From NCBI RefSeq assembly GCF_014237835.1, contig NZ_JACJVI010000012.1, positions 1 to 64,000 of the forward strand: a stretch of DNA of 64,000 nt, given 5' to 3'. Both the position numbers and the translations under genes were made by a program. The notes beneath the pieces are model-generated. The model was given only the letters and a program-made list of their open reading frames with translations, was not told the DNA's origin and ran no database searches. This DNA is from Rhizobium sp. AQ_MP (GTDB lineage: Bacteria > Pseudomonadota > Alphaproteobacteria > Rhizobiales > Rhizobiaceae). Positions 23,012 through 32,534 of this stretch are shown here, in pieces. Position 1 is the first letter of the stretch; each line of letters starts with the position of its first letter.

Positions 23012-24603
23012 CAGCCATGTCCAACGCGCCTGATACAGCACGCGACCACGGTGGCTCCTCTGCCGCGGTCCCTGCCCTGCTCGTGTCACGGATCGCCAAG
23101 ACCTTTGGGGGCGCCCAAGCCCTCAAAGGTATCGACTTCTCGGTCGCCGCCGGCGAAGTCCACGGCCTTCTTGGACAGAATGGGTCCGGCAAGTCGACCT
23201 TCGTGAAGATCTTGTCCGGTTTCCATGCCCCCGATCCGGGTGGCTCGATTTCCGTTTTCGGCCGTCCGCTGGACCTGCCGATGCGCGCTGGTGCATTCCG
23301 GGATTATCAGATGGCGTTCGTCCATCAGCATCTCGGGCTCGTGCCCTCTTTGTCGGTTCTTGAAAACCTGCGGGTGGCCAGCATTACCGAACGCAAGACG
23401 CGGATTGACTGGCGCGCCGAACGCCGGGCCGCGGCTGCAGCTCTGGAGCGGTTCGGCATCGACATGGATCTCTCCCAGCGGGTCTCCGAGCTCAGCCAGA
23501 CGGACCGGGCGCTGCTTGCGATTGTCAGAGCTGCAGAAGATCTCCGGGCAGCCCATGCCGTGAGCGGCCGCAAGGGTATTCTTGTGCTCGATGAGCCGAC
23601 GCCCTTTCTGCCCAGAGAGGGGGTGACGCGCCTCTTTGATCTTGTCCGCCAGGTCTCCGGTCATGGCGACAGCGTGATCTTCATCTCCCACGACATCGAC
23701 GAGGTGCGGGAAATCACCGATCGGGCCACCATCTTGCGTGACGGGTCGGTCTCCGGCACGCTCGAAACCCGCTCCGCCTCCCATGACGACTTCATCGAGA
23801 GCATTATCGGTCGGCGCGTTGCCCGGACGGTGACGCAACCGATCGATCTCGCCTCCCGGCAGATCCGGGCTCATGTGCACGGGATTGCCGAACCCGGCCT
23901 GGAAGTGCCCGAGTTGCGGATCGCCGAAGGTGAGATCGTGGGGATGACCGGGTTGATCGGTTCGGGCTATGCCCGTGTGCCCTATCTGCTGTTCGGCGCC
24001 GAGAAGGCAAGCAGCGGCACCCTGACACTCGGCGGCCGGGACATTCAGCTCGCCACCGCGACGCCACGGCAGTCGGTGGCGCTGGAAATGGCACTGCTAC
24101 CGGCCGATCGGCCTAAGGCGAGTGGCTCCATGTCATTGACGCTCACGGACAACATGCAGCTCCTCGAGCTCCGCCGGTTCATGGGCCGTTTTGGTCTCGA
24201 CCGTAAAGCCATGGTCGAACGGACCAAGGAACTTGCGGCGCAGTATGAAGTCCGGCCGAACAATCCATCGCTGAAGCTCGGTGCTCTGAGCGGGGGCAAC
24301 GCGCAAAAGGTGCTCCTGGCCAAGTGGCTGATCCGCTCGCCGCGCCTGCTGATGCTCGATGAACCCACGCAGGGCGTGGATGTCGGAACACGCCAGCAGG
24401 TCTTCGATGTCATCCGTAAAGCCGCCGCCGGCGGCGCATCGGTGATCTGCGCCAGTTCAGATTTCGAGCAGCTGGCCGACCTCTGTACCCGCGTCCTGGT
24501 CTTCTCCAGGGGCCGCATCGTGCACGAGCTGATCGGCAGCGACATTTCAAAAGATAGTATCGCGGAGGCCTGCTATGGTCACTCAAGTATCGACGCAGCA
24601 TGA
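23008..24603 (+). CDS. Ribose-type ABC ATPase with two nucleotide-binding domains
   Basis: The 531-residue RbsA-like protein has two tandem ATPase domains. The first has Walker A GQNGSGKST and Walker B LVLDEPTPFL but a degenerate signature (LSQTD). The second has lost Walker A (GLIGSGYAR) but keeps LSGGNAQK and LMLDEPTQGVDV. This asymmetry is common in RbsA-type proteins. The GTG at 23008 overlaps the previous stop; an ATG at 23017 is an alternative. The permease start lies inside its 3' end, so the operon is translationally coupled. Confidence 0.88.
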   Translation: MTAMSNAPDTARDHGGSSAAVPALLVSRIAKTFGGAQALKGIDFSVAAGEVHGLLGQNGSGKSTFVKILSGFHAPDPGGSISVFGRPLDLPMRAGAFRDYQMAFVHQHLGLVPSLSVLENLRVASITERKTRIDWRAERRAAAAALERFGIDMDLSQRVSELSQTDRALLAIVRAAEDLRAAHAVSGRKGILVLDEPTPFLPREGVTRLFDLVRQVSGHGDSVIFISHDIDEVREITDRATILRDGSVSGTLETRSASHDDFIESIIGRRVARTVTQPIDLASRQIRAHVHGIAEPGLEVPELRIAEGEIVGMTGLIGSGYARVPYLLFGAEKASSGTLTLGGRDIQLATATPRQSVALEMALLPADRPKASGSMSLTLTDNMQLLELRRFMGRFGLDRKAMVERTKELAAQYEVRPNNPSLKLGALSGGNAQKVLLAKWLIRSPRLLMLDEPTQGVDVGTRQQVFDVIRKAAAGGASVICASSDFEQLADLCTRVLVFSRGRIVHELIGSDISKDSIAEACYGHSSIDAA

Positions 24604-25576
24604 GAAAATCGCCCGGGGCCCCCGCATTGGCAACTTCATCGAGCGCTTCGCTCTGGTGGGGGTATGGCTCCTGATTATCCTCGTCTTTTCCATTCTGCTG
24701 CCCGGAATCTTCCTGAGCTGGACGAATTTTTCCATTCTATTCGCAACTCAGGCGCCCGGCGCCGTGCTGGCTCTGGCGTTGATCATTCCTCTGACCGCCG
24801 GCGATTACGATCTTTCGGTCGGAGCGACGCTGACAATGTCCGCGGTGACGATCGGCGTTCTCAACGTGATCTATCAGGTCCCGATCGGTGTCGTCATTCC
24901 TCTCGTCCTGCTGATCGGCGTCGTCATTGGCGCGATCAATTCCTTCTTCATCGTTTTCGTCCGCATCCCCTCCCTGGTGGTTACCCTCGGGACGACCTCG
25001 ATCCTGACAGGTGTCGTGCAGTGGATGAGCAATTCCTCCACCATCGGCGGCATTTCACCGATCCTCACCAATCTGGTTGCGCGAGGCCGCCTCTTCGGCA
25101 TCTCCTACGCCTTCTATTACGTCATCCTTATCGCCATCGTGATCTGGCTGGTGTTCGAATTCACCCCGCTTGGCCGGCGGATTCTGTTCGTCGGACGCAG
25201 CCGTGAAGTCGCTCGCCTGTCGGGCATCGACGTATCGCGGGTACGTGTCGGCTGCCTGATCGCCTCCTCCGTCCTCGCCAGTCTGGGCGGCATCGTCTAT
25301 GCCGGCCTCCTTGGCGCGGCCGATCCCTTCTCCGGGTTGAATTTCCTGCTGCCTGCTTTTGCCGCCGCCTATCTCGGCGCAACGGCAATCATGCCCGGCC
25401 GCTTCAATCCCTGGGGCGCGGTCATCGCCGTCTATTTCCTCGCCACCGGCATCACCGGCCTGACCATGCTCGGTATTCCGCTCTGGGTGACCAGCGCCTT
25501 CAACGGCCTGGCTCTGATCCTCGCCGTCACCGTGTCGCAATTCGCACGCGGCCGTGAAGAGTCCGACATCACATGA
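24575..25576 (+). CDS. Ribose-type ABC permease
   Basis: The 333-residue RbsC-like integral membrane protein has about 8-10 hydrophobic helices, with LIIPLTAGDYDLSVGAT and GRRILFVGRSREVARLSGI loops typical of this family. It forms the channel with the ATPase at 23008; only one permease gene is present, so it probably acts as a homodimer. GGAGG precedes the ATG, which overlaps the ATPase gene by 29 bases. Its stop overlaps the next start (ATGA). Confidence 0.9.
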   Translation: MVTQVSTQHEKIARGPRIGNFIERFALVGVWLLIILVFSILLPGIFLSWTNFSILFATQAPGAVLALALIIPLTAGDYDLSVGATLTMSAVTIGVLNVIYQVPIGVVIPLVLLIGVVIGAINSFFIVFVRIPSLVVTLGTTSILTGVVQWMSNSSTIGGISPILTNLVARGRLFGISYAFYYVILIAIVIWLVFEFTPLGRRILFVGRSREVARLSGIDVSRVRVGCLIASSVLASLGGIVYAGLLGAADPFSGLNFLLPAFAAAYLGATAIMPGRFNPWGAVIAVYFLATGITGLTMLGIPLWVTSAFNGLALILAVTVSQFARGREESDIT

Positions 25577-26514
25577 GCGTCGGCGGCGGGCACTTGAAAC
25601 GCGAGACCATCTACCTGACGGGCGCCAGTGGCTTTATCGGCCAAGCGCTCGCCCGGGCGCTGGTGTCCAAAGGCCATGGAGTGGTGGCAACCGATGTGAT
25701 GCCTCCACGCCAGCCGCTACCCGATGGGGTTCCCTTCCACCTGGCCGATGTTAGAGACGTAGGCCTGCACGCCGCGAAAATCGCCGGCCAGTGCGACAGT
25801 ATCGTCCATTGCGGCGGCATTTCCGGACCGATGTTGCTCAACCACAATCCTGCTGAGGTGCTCGATATAAACGTGCGTGGCACGTCGCAATTGCTGGCGC
25901 TGGCCAGCAATCTCGGGCTGCGGCGCTTTGTCTCTCTGTCCTCCGTCTCGGCCTATGGTGATACACCTGGGCTTGCCGTGGTGAATGAAGACGCGCCGCT
26001 GTCCGCCTCCACCTTCTATGGTACCAGCAAGGCGGCATCCGACCTCATTGTACAAACCTTCGCCCGCCAGGCAGCCCTCAGCGCCGTCTGCCTGCGCATC
26101 GGTTGGGTCTATGGACCGGGTCGGATGACCGATGCGCTGATCCAGCCGATCGTCCGCTCGTCACGCGGCGAAAGGTACGCGATCGACGCCGGAGCCGATC
26201 AGATTCTGCAATTCGTCCATGTCGAAGATGTCGTGTCCGCGATCATTGCCGCGCTCGCTGCCGCGACCCTGCCGTTCGCCGCCTACAACATCAACGGCCG
26301 TGAGACAGTGCGAGTCGGCGACATGCTGGGCGCCATTCGCAGGCAACTGCCGGGCGTGACGGCCAGCATCGGCCCCGGCCCTCTGCCGGGGGCGGACCAG
26401 CAGGCTCCGATGTCGATAGAGGCGGCCAGGCGCGATCTTGGTTGGGAGCCGTCTGTTCCTTTCCCGTCGGGTCTCGCCGCCTATGTGGACTGGTTGAGGG
26501 AGCATCCCCATTGA
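25573..26514 (+). CDS. NAD-dependent epimerase/dehydratase-family enzyme
   Basis: The 313-residue extended SDR has TGASGFIG for NAD binding at the N-terminus, SSVSAYG and the catalytic YGTSK motif. The C-terminal part would bind a sugar or sugar-acid substrate. Its family includes sugar-nucleotide epimerases and also uronate and aldonate dehydrogenases, and the importer context favours a catabolic role. It is fused by ATGA overlap to the permease gene and by TTGA overlap to the next SDR gene. The substrate is unknown. Confidence 0.8.
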   Translation: MSVGGGHLKRETIYLTGASGFIGQALARALVSKGHGVVATDVMPPRQPLPDGVPFHLADVRDVGLHAAKIAGQCDSIVHCGGISGPMLLNHNPAEVLDINVRGTSQLLALASNLGLRRFVSLSSVSAYGDTPGLAVVNEDAPLSASTFYGTSKAASDLIVQTFARQAALSAVCLRIGWVYGPGRMTDALIQPIVRSSRGERYAIDAGADQILQFVHVEDVVSAIIAALAAATLPFAAYNINGRETVRVGDMLGAIRRQLPGVTASIGPGPLPGADQQAPMSIEAARRDLGWEPSVPFPSGLAAYVDWLREHPH

Positions 26515-27236
26515 CGGAACCAACCGCCCCGCGGACCGTGATCGTCACCGGCGCCGCTTCCGGTATCGGTCTCGCCACCGCGCGACGGCTGGCTCGCGAG
26601 GGCGCGCGGGTTATCGGCCTTGATATCCAGTCCCCGGCCGAAATGGTCGAGGGTGTCGCTTTCCATGTCGTCGACGTCTCCGATGAGACGAGCGTCACAG
26701 CCGTACTCGGCCGGACTTGCTTGGACGGCATAGACGGCCTCGCGACCTTTGCCGGCATCGAGCGACCCGGAACGCTGGAAGAGACGACTGAAGCCGACTG
26801 GATGGCGTGCTTCCGGGTGAATGTGCTCGGTACGGTCAACGTGGCGAGATCGGCGCTGCCTGGGCTTCGCCGCAAACGCGGCGCCATCGTCCTGTGCTCG
26901 ACGCAATTGTCGCTGTCGGGCGGCCGGGATTGTGTTGCCTATGCCGCGTCGAAGGGGGCGATCAACGCATTTTGCCGAAGCCTCGCGCTCGACTGCGCAG
27001 CTTCAGGCGTTCGCGTCAATGCCATTGCTCCCGGCGCCGTCGAGACCGCGATGATGGACCGCGTCTTTTCCACGCTTGAACGTGACGCCATCGAGACGGC
27101 CCGTCAACGTCATCCGCTGGGCCGTTTCGGGCAAGCCGACGAGATCGCCGCCGTGGCGTGCCATTTGCTCTCATCAGACGCCTCCTTTGTCACCGGAACC
27201 GTCATTCCCGTGGATGGCGGCTGGACGGCCGCGTGA
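26511..27236 (+). CDS. SDR-family oxidoreductase
   Basis: The 241-residue classical short-chain dehydrogenase has VTGAASGIG near the start, YAASK as YxxxK, and the GTVIPVDGGWTAA ending common in this family. I chose TTG 26511, which overlaps the previous stop and has GGGAG upstream; the longer upstream reading from 26442 lies within the epimerase gene and is unlikely. It is the last gene of the importer operon. A LacI-type site (27245) begins 9 bases after its stop. Confidence 0.85.
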   Translation: MTEPTAPRTVIVTGAASGIGLATARRLAREGARVIGLDIQSPAEMVEGVAFHVVDVSDETSVTAVLGRTCLDGIDGLATFAGIERPGTLEETTEADWMACFRVNVLGTVNVARSALPGLRRKRGAIVLCSTQLSLSGGRDCVAYAASKGAINAFCRSLALDCAASGVRVNAIAPGAVETAMMDRVFSTLERDAIETARQRHPLGRFGQADEIAAVACHLLSSDASFVTGTVIPVDGGWTAA

Positions 27237-27244
27237 TGCTCTGT

Positions 27245-27256
27245 GCATACGGATGC
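27245..27256. promoter_or_regulatory. LacI-type operator after SDR gene
   Basis: GCATACGGATGC matches the regional site. It lies 156 bases upstream of the second copy at 27401, so one repressor tetramer could loop the DNA between them. A TTGACA at 27309-27314 between the sites may be the -35 of the regulator gene promoter. Confidence 0.55.
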
Positions 27257-27400
27257 AGGGTGTAAGGCGTGCACGCCCGATAGGCATCATTGCAAATCCT
27301 GGAAAAATTTGACAAGAGTGCGGCCTGTTCGCGCGGCAGGATATGTCGCGCGTTTTGCCAATTTCCGCCGCCGGCCCGGACTATGCCCGGCCTCCGGCTT

Positions 27401-27412
27401 GCATACGTTTGC
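27401..27412. promoter_or_regulatory. LacI-type operator before regulator gene
   Basis: GCATACGTTTGC is a weaker copy of the regional site, 12 bases before the LacI start codon at 27425. Its position suggests autoregulation of that gene. Confidence 0.5.
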
Positions 27413-27424
27413 GAAAGGAATGTT

Positions 27425-28465
27425 ATGCAGCGCACCTCGGTCAGAACGACGTCATTCGACGTTGCCGCTCTTGCGGGGGTATCGCAATCAGCCGTATCCC
27501 GAGCATTCACGCCCGGTTCTAGCATCAAGGAGACGACCCGCCAGAAGATCCTCGAAGCGGCGCGTAAACTCAACTACGTCCCCAATTCGATTGCGAGCAG
27601 CCTGACCACCAATCGGTCGAACATGGTGGCCCTGATCCTTGGCAATCTTCACAACCCCTTTTATGTCCACGTCCTCGAGAGCTTCAGCTTCGATCTGCAG
27701 CGCATTGGGCGCCAAGCGCTGACCTTTGCGCTCGGTGATGGCATCAGCACCGATGATGCCATCATGAAGGTGCTGCAATACCAAGTGGAGGCGGTGATCC
27801 TGACTTCCGCCCAGTTATCGACCCGCATGGTCAATCTGTGCCAGGATCGTGGCATACCCGTCGCGCTGTTCAACCGCTACATCCCCTACAGCGGCGCCTA
27901 TGGCGTGCGCTGCGACAATGTCGGCGGTGGGCGAATGATTGCAGAGGCCTTTCTCGCCGCAGGCGCCAAGACCTTCATGATGATCACCGGCGATCCGACG
28001 GGTACGACCAGCCAGGACCGCGTCCGCGGCTTCACCGAGCGGCTCCTCGAGGAAGGGATCCGCCGTGACCAAATCGTCGAATACGCTGGCGGCTCGACCT
28101 ATGAAGGTGGCGGCGCGGCAATCGATCGCCATGTTTCGAGCGGACGCGCCATGCCAGATGCAATCTTCGGTATTGCCGACATCATGGCGATGGGTGCGAT
28201 GGACACCCTGCGGCTTCGCTACGGGCAGCGCGTCCCCGAAGATGTGATGGTGGCGGGCTTCGACGGGATTCCCGAAAGCGGTCGCCCGCCCTATCAGTTG
28301 ACGACAGTCTGCCAGCCGTTGAACGCCATGGTCACAGAGACAATCAAGCTCTTGCAGTTGGAGAAGTCGGAAAAGGAATTCCTCCCCTCGCAGGATCTTG
28401 CCTTCCCGGGCGAAATGATGTGGCGCTCGACCATTCCGCGTCCCGCGGAAGAGCCGACTGGCTGA
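27425..28465 (+). CDS. LacI-family regulator, probable regulator of the catabolic island
   Basis: The 346-residue protein has a LacI helix-turn-helix (FDVAALAGVSQSAVSRAF), the hinge region and a PBP1-type effector domain with a late GFDGIPESGR stretch. I chose ATG 27425 (GAAAGGA upstream); the longer reading is unlikely. Two copies of the regional operator flank its promoter, and three more precede the RutA-like, importer and HyuA/LeuC transcripts, so this protein is the best candidate to control all of them. The inducer is probably the imported substrate or an intermediate. Confidence 0.9.
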   Translation: MQRTSVRTTSFDVAALAGVSQSAVSRAFTPGSSIKETTRQKILEAARKLNYVPNSIASSLTTNRSNMVALILGNLHNPFYVHVLESFSFDLQRIGRQALTFALGDGISTDDAIMKVLQYQVEAVILTSAQLSTRMVNLCQDRGIPVALFNRYIPYSGAYGVRCDNVGGGRMIAEAFLAAGAKTFMMITGDPTGTTSQDRVRGFTERLLEEGIRRDQIVEYAGGSTYEGGGAAIDRHVSSGRAMPDAIFGIADIMAMGAMDTLRLRYGQRVPEDVMVAGFDGIPESGRPPYQLTTVCQPLNAMVTETIKLLQLEKSEKEFLPSQDLAFPGEMMWRSTIPRPAEEPTG

Positions 28466-28474
28466 ACCTGACCG

Positions 28475-28523
28475 ACATAGCTTCTGGAGTTGGCTGCGGA
28501 AGCTTCTGCTCCCGCAGCTATGT
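28475..28523. terminator. Convergent hairpin terminator
   Basis: In the 69-base gap between the LacI and HyuB genes, GCTGCGG (28493-28499) pairs with CCGCAGC (28512-28518), and ACATAGCT (28475-28482) can pair with AGCTATGT (28516-28523) as an alternative. It probably ends transcripts from both sides. Confidence 0.5.
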
Positions 28524-28534
28524 TCGCGCGATGT

Positions 28535-30304
28535 TTATTGCGCCGCAATCCCCGGCGTGAAGCCGAAGCTGAACGGCTCGGGCGCGCCGCGAAGGCTGCG
28601 TAGATCCGCGCGACGGGCTTCGGTGGCCCCCTGGTCGACGGCATTGTCTCCCGTCAGAACCACACCATAGGACTCGTAAGCCTGATCCGCAGAGACGAGA
28701 TCGCTGGCGACATCACGAGCAACGAGGGCTGCCGGACGATCAAGCGGATCACCCCAGCCGCCGGATCCGGCGGTCTTGAACACCACGACATCGCCCGCCT
28801 TCACGTCGAGATTGTCGACCTTGGAGGGAATACGCTCGCCATTTTCCGCACCATTGCGAATGAGCCACTTGCTCGACGTGCCGCCGAACAGGCCCCCATT
28901 GATGCCCCATGGCGGCACCACTTCGCGATCATCATGGATCGAAACCTTGCCAGGCTCCAGCATGCGGTAGACCTTTTCGATCCCCGCGCCGCCACGATTG
29001 AGACCCGGCCCACCGGAATCTCGCACGGGGCGGTAGCTCTCCACGAGAACCGGATAGTAGTTCTCGATGTATTCGATCGGTGTGGCCGAGAACAACGGCC
29101 ACCAGGCGTGGCCGTCGAGTCCGTCACCGCGTGGCCGACCCGGGACACCGCCGAACAGCAACTCCATCAGCTGGAAATACCGGCCGTTTTTGTCATGCCC
29201 GGTGAAGATGAAGTGCGGGCTGGTACCGTAGCCGGCGGCCATCGACAGATGCGGCGCCCGCTGGCCGAGCGCGCCGGCCTGGCAGTCGAAGAAGCGCGTA
29301 TGCGTGTTCAGGCGGTTGGAGAGCGCGGCCGGGAAGCGGGGATTGAGCAGGCTGCCTTCCGGAAGCACGACCTCGAAAAGATCATAGAAGCCCTCGTTGA
29401 ACAGGATCGACGGATCAAAGGCCATGATCATGTAGACACCGAAGAACAGCTTGCAGAGCCCCTCGTGGATATGGAAGTTGATAGGCCCTTCCGCCTGATC
29501 GTCCGTTCCGGTCCAGTCGAAGACCGCCTTGCCATCCTTCTTGTAGATGGACAGGGTCATCTTGAATGGACCATTGCCGACACCGTCATCATCGACATAG
29601 TCCGTGAAGGACACAGGCTCGTCGGTGATGTACTTGTCGATCAGCACCCGCATCGCGTCGCGTGTGCGGTCGAGCAGCATGTCGCAGGCTTCCATATAGG
29701 TCTCGCGGCCGAACCGGTCGCACAACTCCCGCACACGCATCGCCGCCGTGCGGCAACCCGCAATCAGCGCCATCAGGTCTGCCCTGTTCATGTCCGGCGT
29801 GCGGGTGTTGTTGAGCATGATGTCGAGCACGCCCTTGTTCAGCACGCCTTTCTCATAGATGCGCACCGGCGGGATTCGCAGACCTTCTTCCCAGATGGTG
29901 CGGGCGTCGAACGGCATGGAGCCCGGAACCTTGCCGCCCACATCCACCATGTGACCGAAAATCGACGAGAAGCCGACCAGCACGCCTTCATGAAAGATCG
30001 GTAGCATCACGCACCAGTCGTTGTTGTGCGAGATGGAGCCTTTGCAGGCATAGGGGTCGTTCCAGACGAAAATGTCGCCTTCGTTGAGATCGCCTTTGAA
30101 CTGCTCGACGATCGCCGGGATGTAGGACCCGAACTGACCGACGACCATCTGGCCGCGGGCGTTGCAGATCATCGGAAATTCGTCGTGCTGTTCGCGAATG
30201 ACCGGCGACAACGCAATGCGCACCACCACGCCATCCATCTCATAGCGGGCATTCTTCAGGGCGTTCTCGATGATATCGAGCGTAATCGGATCAACCTTCG
30301 TCAT
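28535..30304 (-). CDS. hyuB: HyuB: hydantoinase B-family subunit
   Basis: The 589-residue protein is the HyuB/oxoprolinase-B type: MTKVDPITLDIIENAL start, FVWNDPYACKGSISHNND and a central GPINFHIHEGLCKLFFG stretch, and RDSGGPGLNRGGAG in the C-terminal half. With HyuA it forms an enzyme that opens hydantoins, 5-oxoproline or related lactams and cyclic imides using ATP. The start lies one base after the hyuA stop, with AGGAGG upstream, so the two are coupled. The substrate differs among family members and is not resolved here. Confidence 0.9.
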   Translation of the reverse strand: MTKVDPITLDIIENALKNARYEMDGVVVRIALSPVIREQHDEFPMICNARGQMVVGQFGSYIPAIVEQFKGDLNEGDIFVWNDPYACKGSISHNNDWCVMLPIFHEGVLVGFSSIFGHMVDVGGKVPGSMPFDARTIWEEGLRIPPVRIYEKGVLNKGVLDIMLNNTRTPDMNRADLMALIAGCRTAAMRVRELCDRFGRETYMEACDMLLDRTRDAMRVLIDKYITDEPVSFTDYVDDDGVGNGPFKMTLSIYKKDGKAVFDWTGTDDQAEGPINFHIHEGLCKLFFGVYMIMAFDPSILFNEGFYDLFEVVLPEGSLLNPRFPAALSNRLNTHTRFFDCQAGALGQRAPHLSMAAGYGTSPHFIFTGHDKNGRYFQLMELLFGGVPGRPRGDGLDGHAWWPLFSATPIEYIENYYPVLVESYRPVRDSGGPGLNRGGAGIEKVYRMLEPGKVSIHDDREVVPPWGINGGLFGGTSSKWLIRNGAENGERIPSKVDNLDVKAGDVVVFKTAGSGGWGDPLDRPAALVARDVASDLVSADQAYESYGVVLTGDNAVDQGATEARRADLRSLRGAPEPFSFGFTPGIAAQ

Positions 30305-30305
30305 C

Positions 30306-32360
30306 TCAGTTCCTCCTGGTGTTCGGCCAGATCAACAGATTGCCGTGCGGATCAACCTCGGCATAGTGATCGGGCAGCAGCACCGTCGTGGTGTCATATT
30401 GGCGGATGATGGCAGGGCCAGCGACACGTTCACCGACACTGAGCTTGGCACGATCATAATTCGGCGTATCGATCCAGCGCCCCTTGAAGTAGCTCGGGCG
30501 CGTCTCGATGATCGCCGTGCTCTGGCCGGATGCGGCAGCCGGCGCCGATTCCTCGACGGGAAGCGTAGCTCCTGTTGCCACCACGCGCAGCGCGACCAAC
30601 TCCACCGGCACATGAAAGCGGACGCCATAGAGTCGCTCATGCGTGGCATGGAACTTCTCGAACACGTCATCGAAGCTGCCACGCCCTGCAATCGTGGCGT
30701 GCTCGATGTCGACGGTGACTTCGAAGCCCTGCTGTTCGTAGCGCAGGTCGAGGGAATACTTCAGGCTGCGGTCAGCTTCGGGCACATGCTCCTCGTCCAG
30801 CCAGACGAAGGCCTTACGCTCGAGTTCATCGAAGCGCTTCCATACGTCGTCGGCCACCAGATTGGTGCTCGAATGGATGAAGGTCTGAACGAACTCGTTC
30901 TTGAACTCCGACTCGAGGAAGCCGAGCGCTGAAAGTACGCCTGGGTTGGCCGGAACGACCACCGGATAGCAGCCGAGCAATTCGGCCATGGAGTTGGCAT
31001 GCAGAGGCCCGGCGCCGCCGAAGGCAACAATGCCGAAATCCCGCGGATCGAGACCACGCTGTACCGTGATGACGCGCAGAGCGCCGAGCATCACCTCGTT
31101 GGCGATGTCGATGATGCCCTGCGCCGCATCTTCGGGAGACAGTCCGATCGCGGTGCCGATGCCCGCCACTGCCGTGCGTGCGCCCTCGACGTCCAGCTTC
31201 ATGTCACCGCCGAGCAGCAGAGGCGGCAGATAACCGAGTACGACATTGGCATCGCTAACGGTCGGCTCCGTTCCACCCCGGCTGTAGGCCACCGGACCCG
31301 GGCGGGCGCCGGCGCTGCGAGGGCCGACGCGAAGCGACTTGGTGAGCTCCGACACTTCGGCAATCGAGCCGCCGCCGGCCCCAACGGACCGCACGTCGAG
31401 TGTCGGTACCTTGGCCGGAAACGCGCCGACTTCCGTCGAACGCGAGATCGTCGGCTCACCGTCGAGAATAACTGATACGTCGGTCGAGGTGCCGCCCATA
31501 TCAAAGGCCAGCAGCTTCTTGATACCCGTACGACGTGAGACCATCACCGTCGAGGTGACGCCACCGGCAGGTCCGGAGAGCACGGTATGCACCGGCCGCT
31601 GCGAGGCCGCCTCGGCGCTCATCAGGCCGCCGTCGGAACGTACAATATGCAAACGGGCAGTAACGCCCTCATCCCGAAGACGGGTTTCGATGCGCGACAA
31701 GTACCGCTTCATGATCGGACGGACATAGTCGTTCATCACCGTGGTGATCGCCCGGTCATATTCGCGAAATTCCGGCAGGATGTCGGACGACAGCGAGACG
31801 GGAATATCGGGATATCGTTCGGCAACGATCTCGCCGAGAATTCTCTCATGAACCGGGTTTGCATAGGAATGCATGAGTGAAATGGTCAGCGCCTCGATGC
31901 CCGAAGAGCAGAGGTCGTCGATCAATTCGATTGCCCTGGCGCGGTCCAGCTCGCGCACCACTTCACCGCGCGCGTTGAGTCGCTCGGGGATGCCGCGCGT
32001 GTCGGCTAGTGACGCCAACGGATCGGGCTTGTCCATGACGATCCAGCCGAACAGCGGACCGGGGGTCCAGGATTTCGCCAGATGCAATGTGTATTCGAAG
32101 CCTTCCGTCACGAGCAGGCCGACGCGAGAACCCTTGCCTTCCAGCACTGCATTGGTTGCTACGGTGGTGCCGTGCAGGATCAGTGAAATGTCGGAGGGTT
32201 GAATGCCGGCTTTTTCGCAGATCAGCCGCACGCCGGCGGCTACACCGATCGATTGGTCTTCCGGCGTTGATGGCGTCTTGGCTTGATAGGTCCGCTTGGT
32301 TTTATCGTCGTGAAGAAGCAGGTCAGTGAATGTTCCCCCGACGTCGACTCCCAGTCTCAT
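30306..32360 (-). CDS. hyuA: HyuA: ATP-dependent hydantoinase A-family subunit
   Basis: The 684-residue protein begins MRLGVDVGGTFTDLLL, the nucleotide-binding DxGGTxTD motif of the HyuA/oxoprolinase-A actin-like fold; LLAFDMGGTSTDVS later is the second phosphate loop. It would activate a ring carbonyl with ATP for hydrolysis by HyuB. I chose ATG 32360, preceded by AAGGGA; the longer reading from 32420 has no family-like sequence. The gene is divergent from the LeuC-like gene, and an operator and shared -10 lie between them. Confidence 0.9.
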   Translation of the reverse strand: MRLGVDVGGTFTDLLLHDDKTKRTYQAKTPSTPEDQSIGVAAGVRLICEKAGIQPSDISLILHGTTVATNAVLEGKGSRVGLLVTEGFEYTLHLAKSWTPGPLFGWIVMDKPDPLASLADTRGIPERLNARGEVVRELDRARAIELIDDLCSSGIEALTISLMHSYANPVHERILGEIVAERYPDIPVSLSSDILPEFREYDRAITTVMNDYVRPIMKRYLSRIETRLRDEGVTARLHIVRSDGGLMSAEAASQRPVHTVLSGPAGGVTSTVMVSRRTGIKKLLAFDMGGTSTDVSVILDGEPTISRSTEVGAFPAKVPTLDVRSVGAGGGSIAEVSELTKSLRVGPRSAGARPGPVAYSRGGTEPTVSDANVVLGYLPPLLLGGDMKLDVEGARTAVAGIGTAIGLSPEDAAQGIIDIANEVMLGALRVITVQRGLDPRDFGIVAFGGAGPLHANSMAELLGCYPVVVPANPGVLSALGFLESEFKNEFVQTFIHSSTNLVADDVWKRFDELERKAFVWLDEEHVPEADRSLKYSLDLRYEQQGFEVTVDIEHATIAGRGSFDDVFEKFHATHERLYGVRFHVPVELVALRVVATGATLPVEESAPAAASGQSTAIIETRPSYFKGRWIDTPNYDRAKLSVGERVAGPAIIRQYDTTTVLLPDHYAEVDPHGNLLIWPNTRRN

Positions 32361-32408
32361 CGTTTTTCCCTTCTGGTGGCAGCATGTCCGAACGATCTCG
32401 GAAAGCTC

Positions 32409-32436
32409 TTGCATGCGCATGCAAAATCACTATAGT
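32409..32436. promoter_or_regulatory. Divergent promoters sharing operator and palindromic -10
   Basis: TTGCATGCGCATGCAA (32409-32424) is a perfect 16-base palindrome and a copy of the regional LacI site. Just beside it, ACTATAGT (32429-32436) is itself palindromic and gives TATAGT on both strands as a -10. Rightward, TTGCAT at 32409 is a -35 with 16-base spacing. Leftward, TTGCGT lies 18 bases from the -10. One repressor could shut both transcripts, for HyuA/HyuB and for the LeuC-like operon. Start sites are inferred. Confidence 0.65.
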
Positions 32437-32534
32437 GCCAGCTCAACGACAGACGCAAGGTCTAATTCCTGGCTCTTCCGTCATTTTTCAAAGGCCGCCG
32501 GCACGCCGCCGGAGGGCCGATCAAGGTTGGAAAC

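Noticed and set aside
21773..23089. Minus-strand frame of 438 codons
   Set aside because: It is antisense to the ribose-type binding protein, which has a signal peptide and family motifs.
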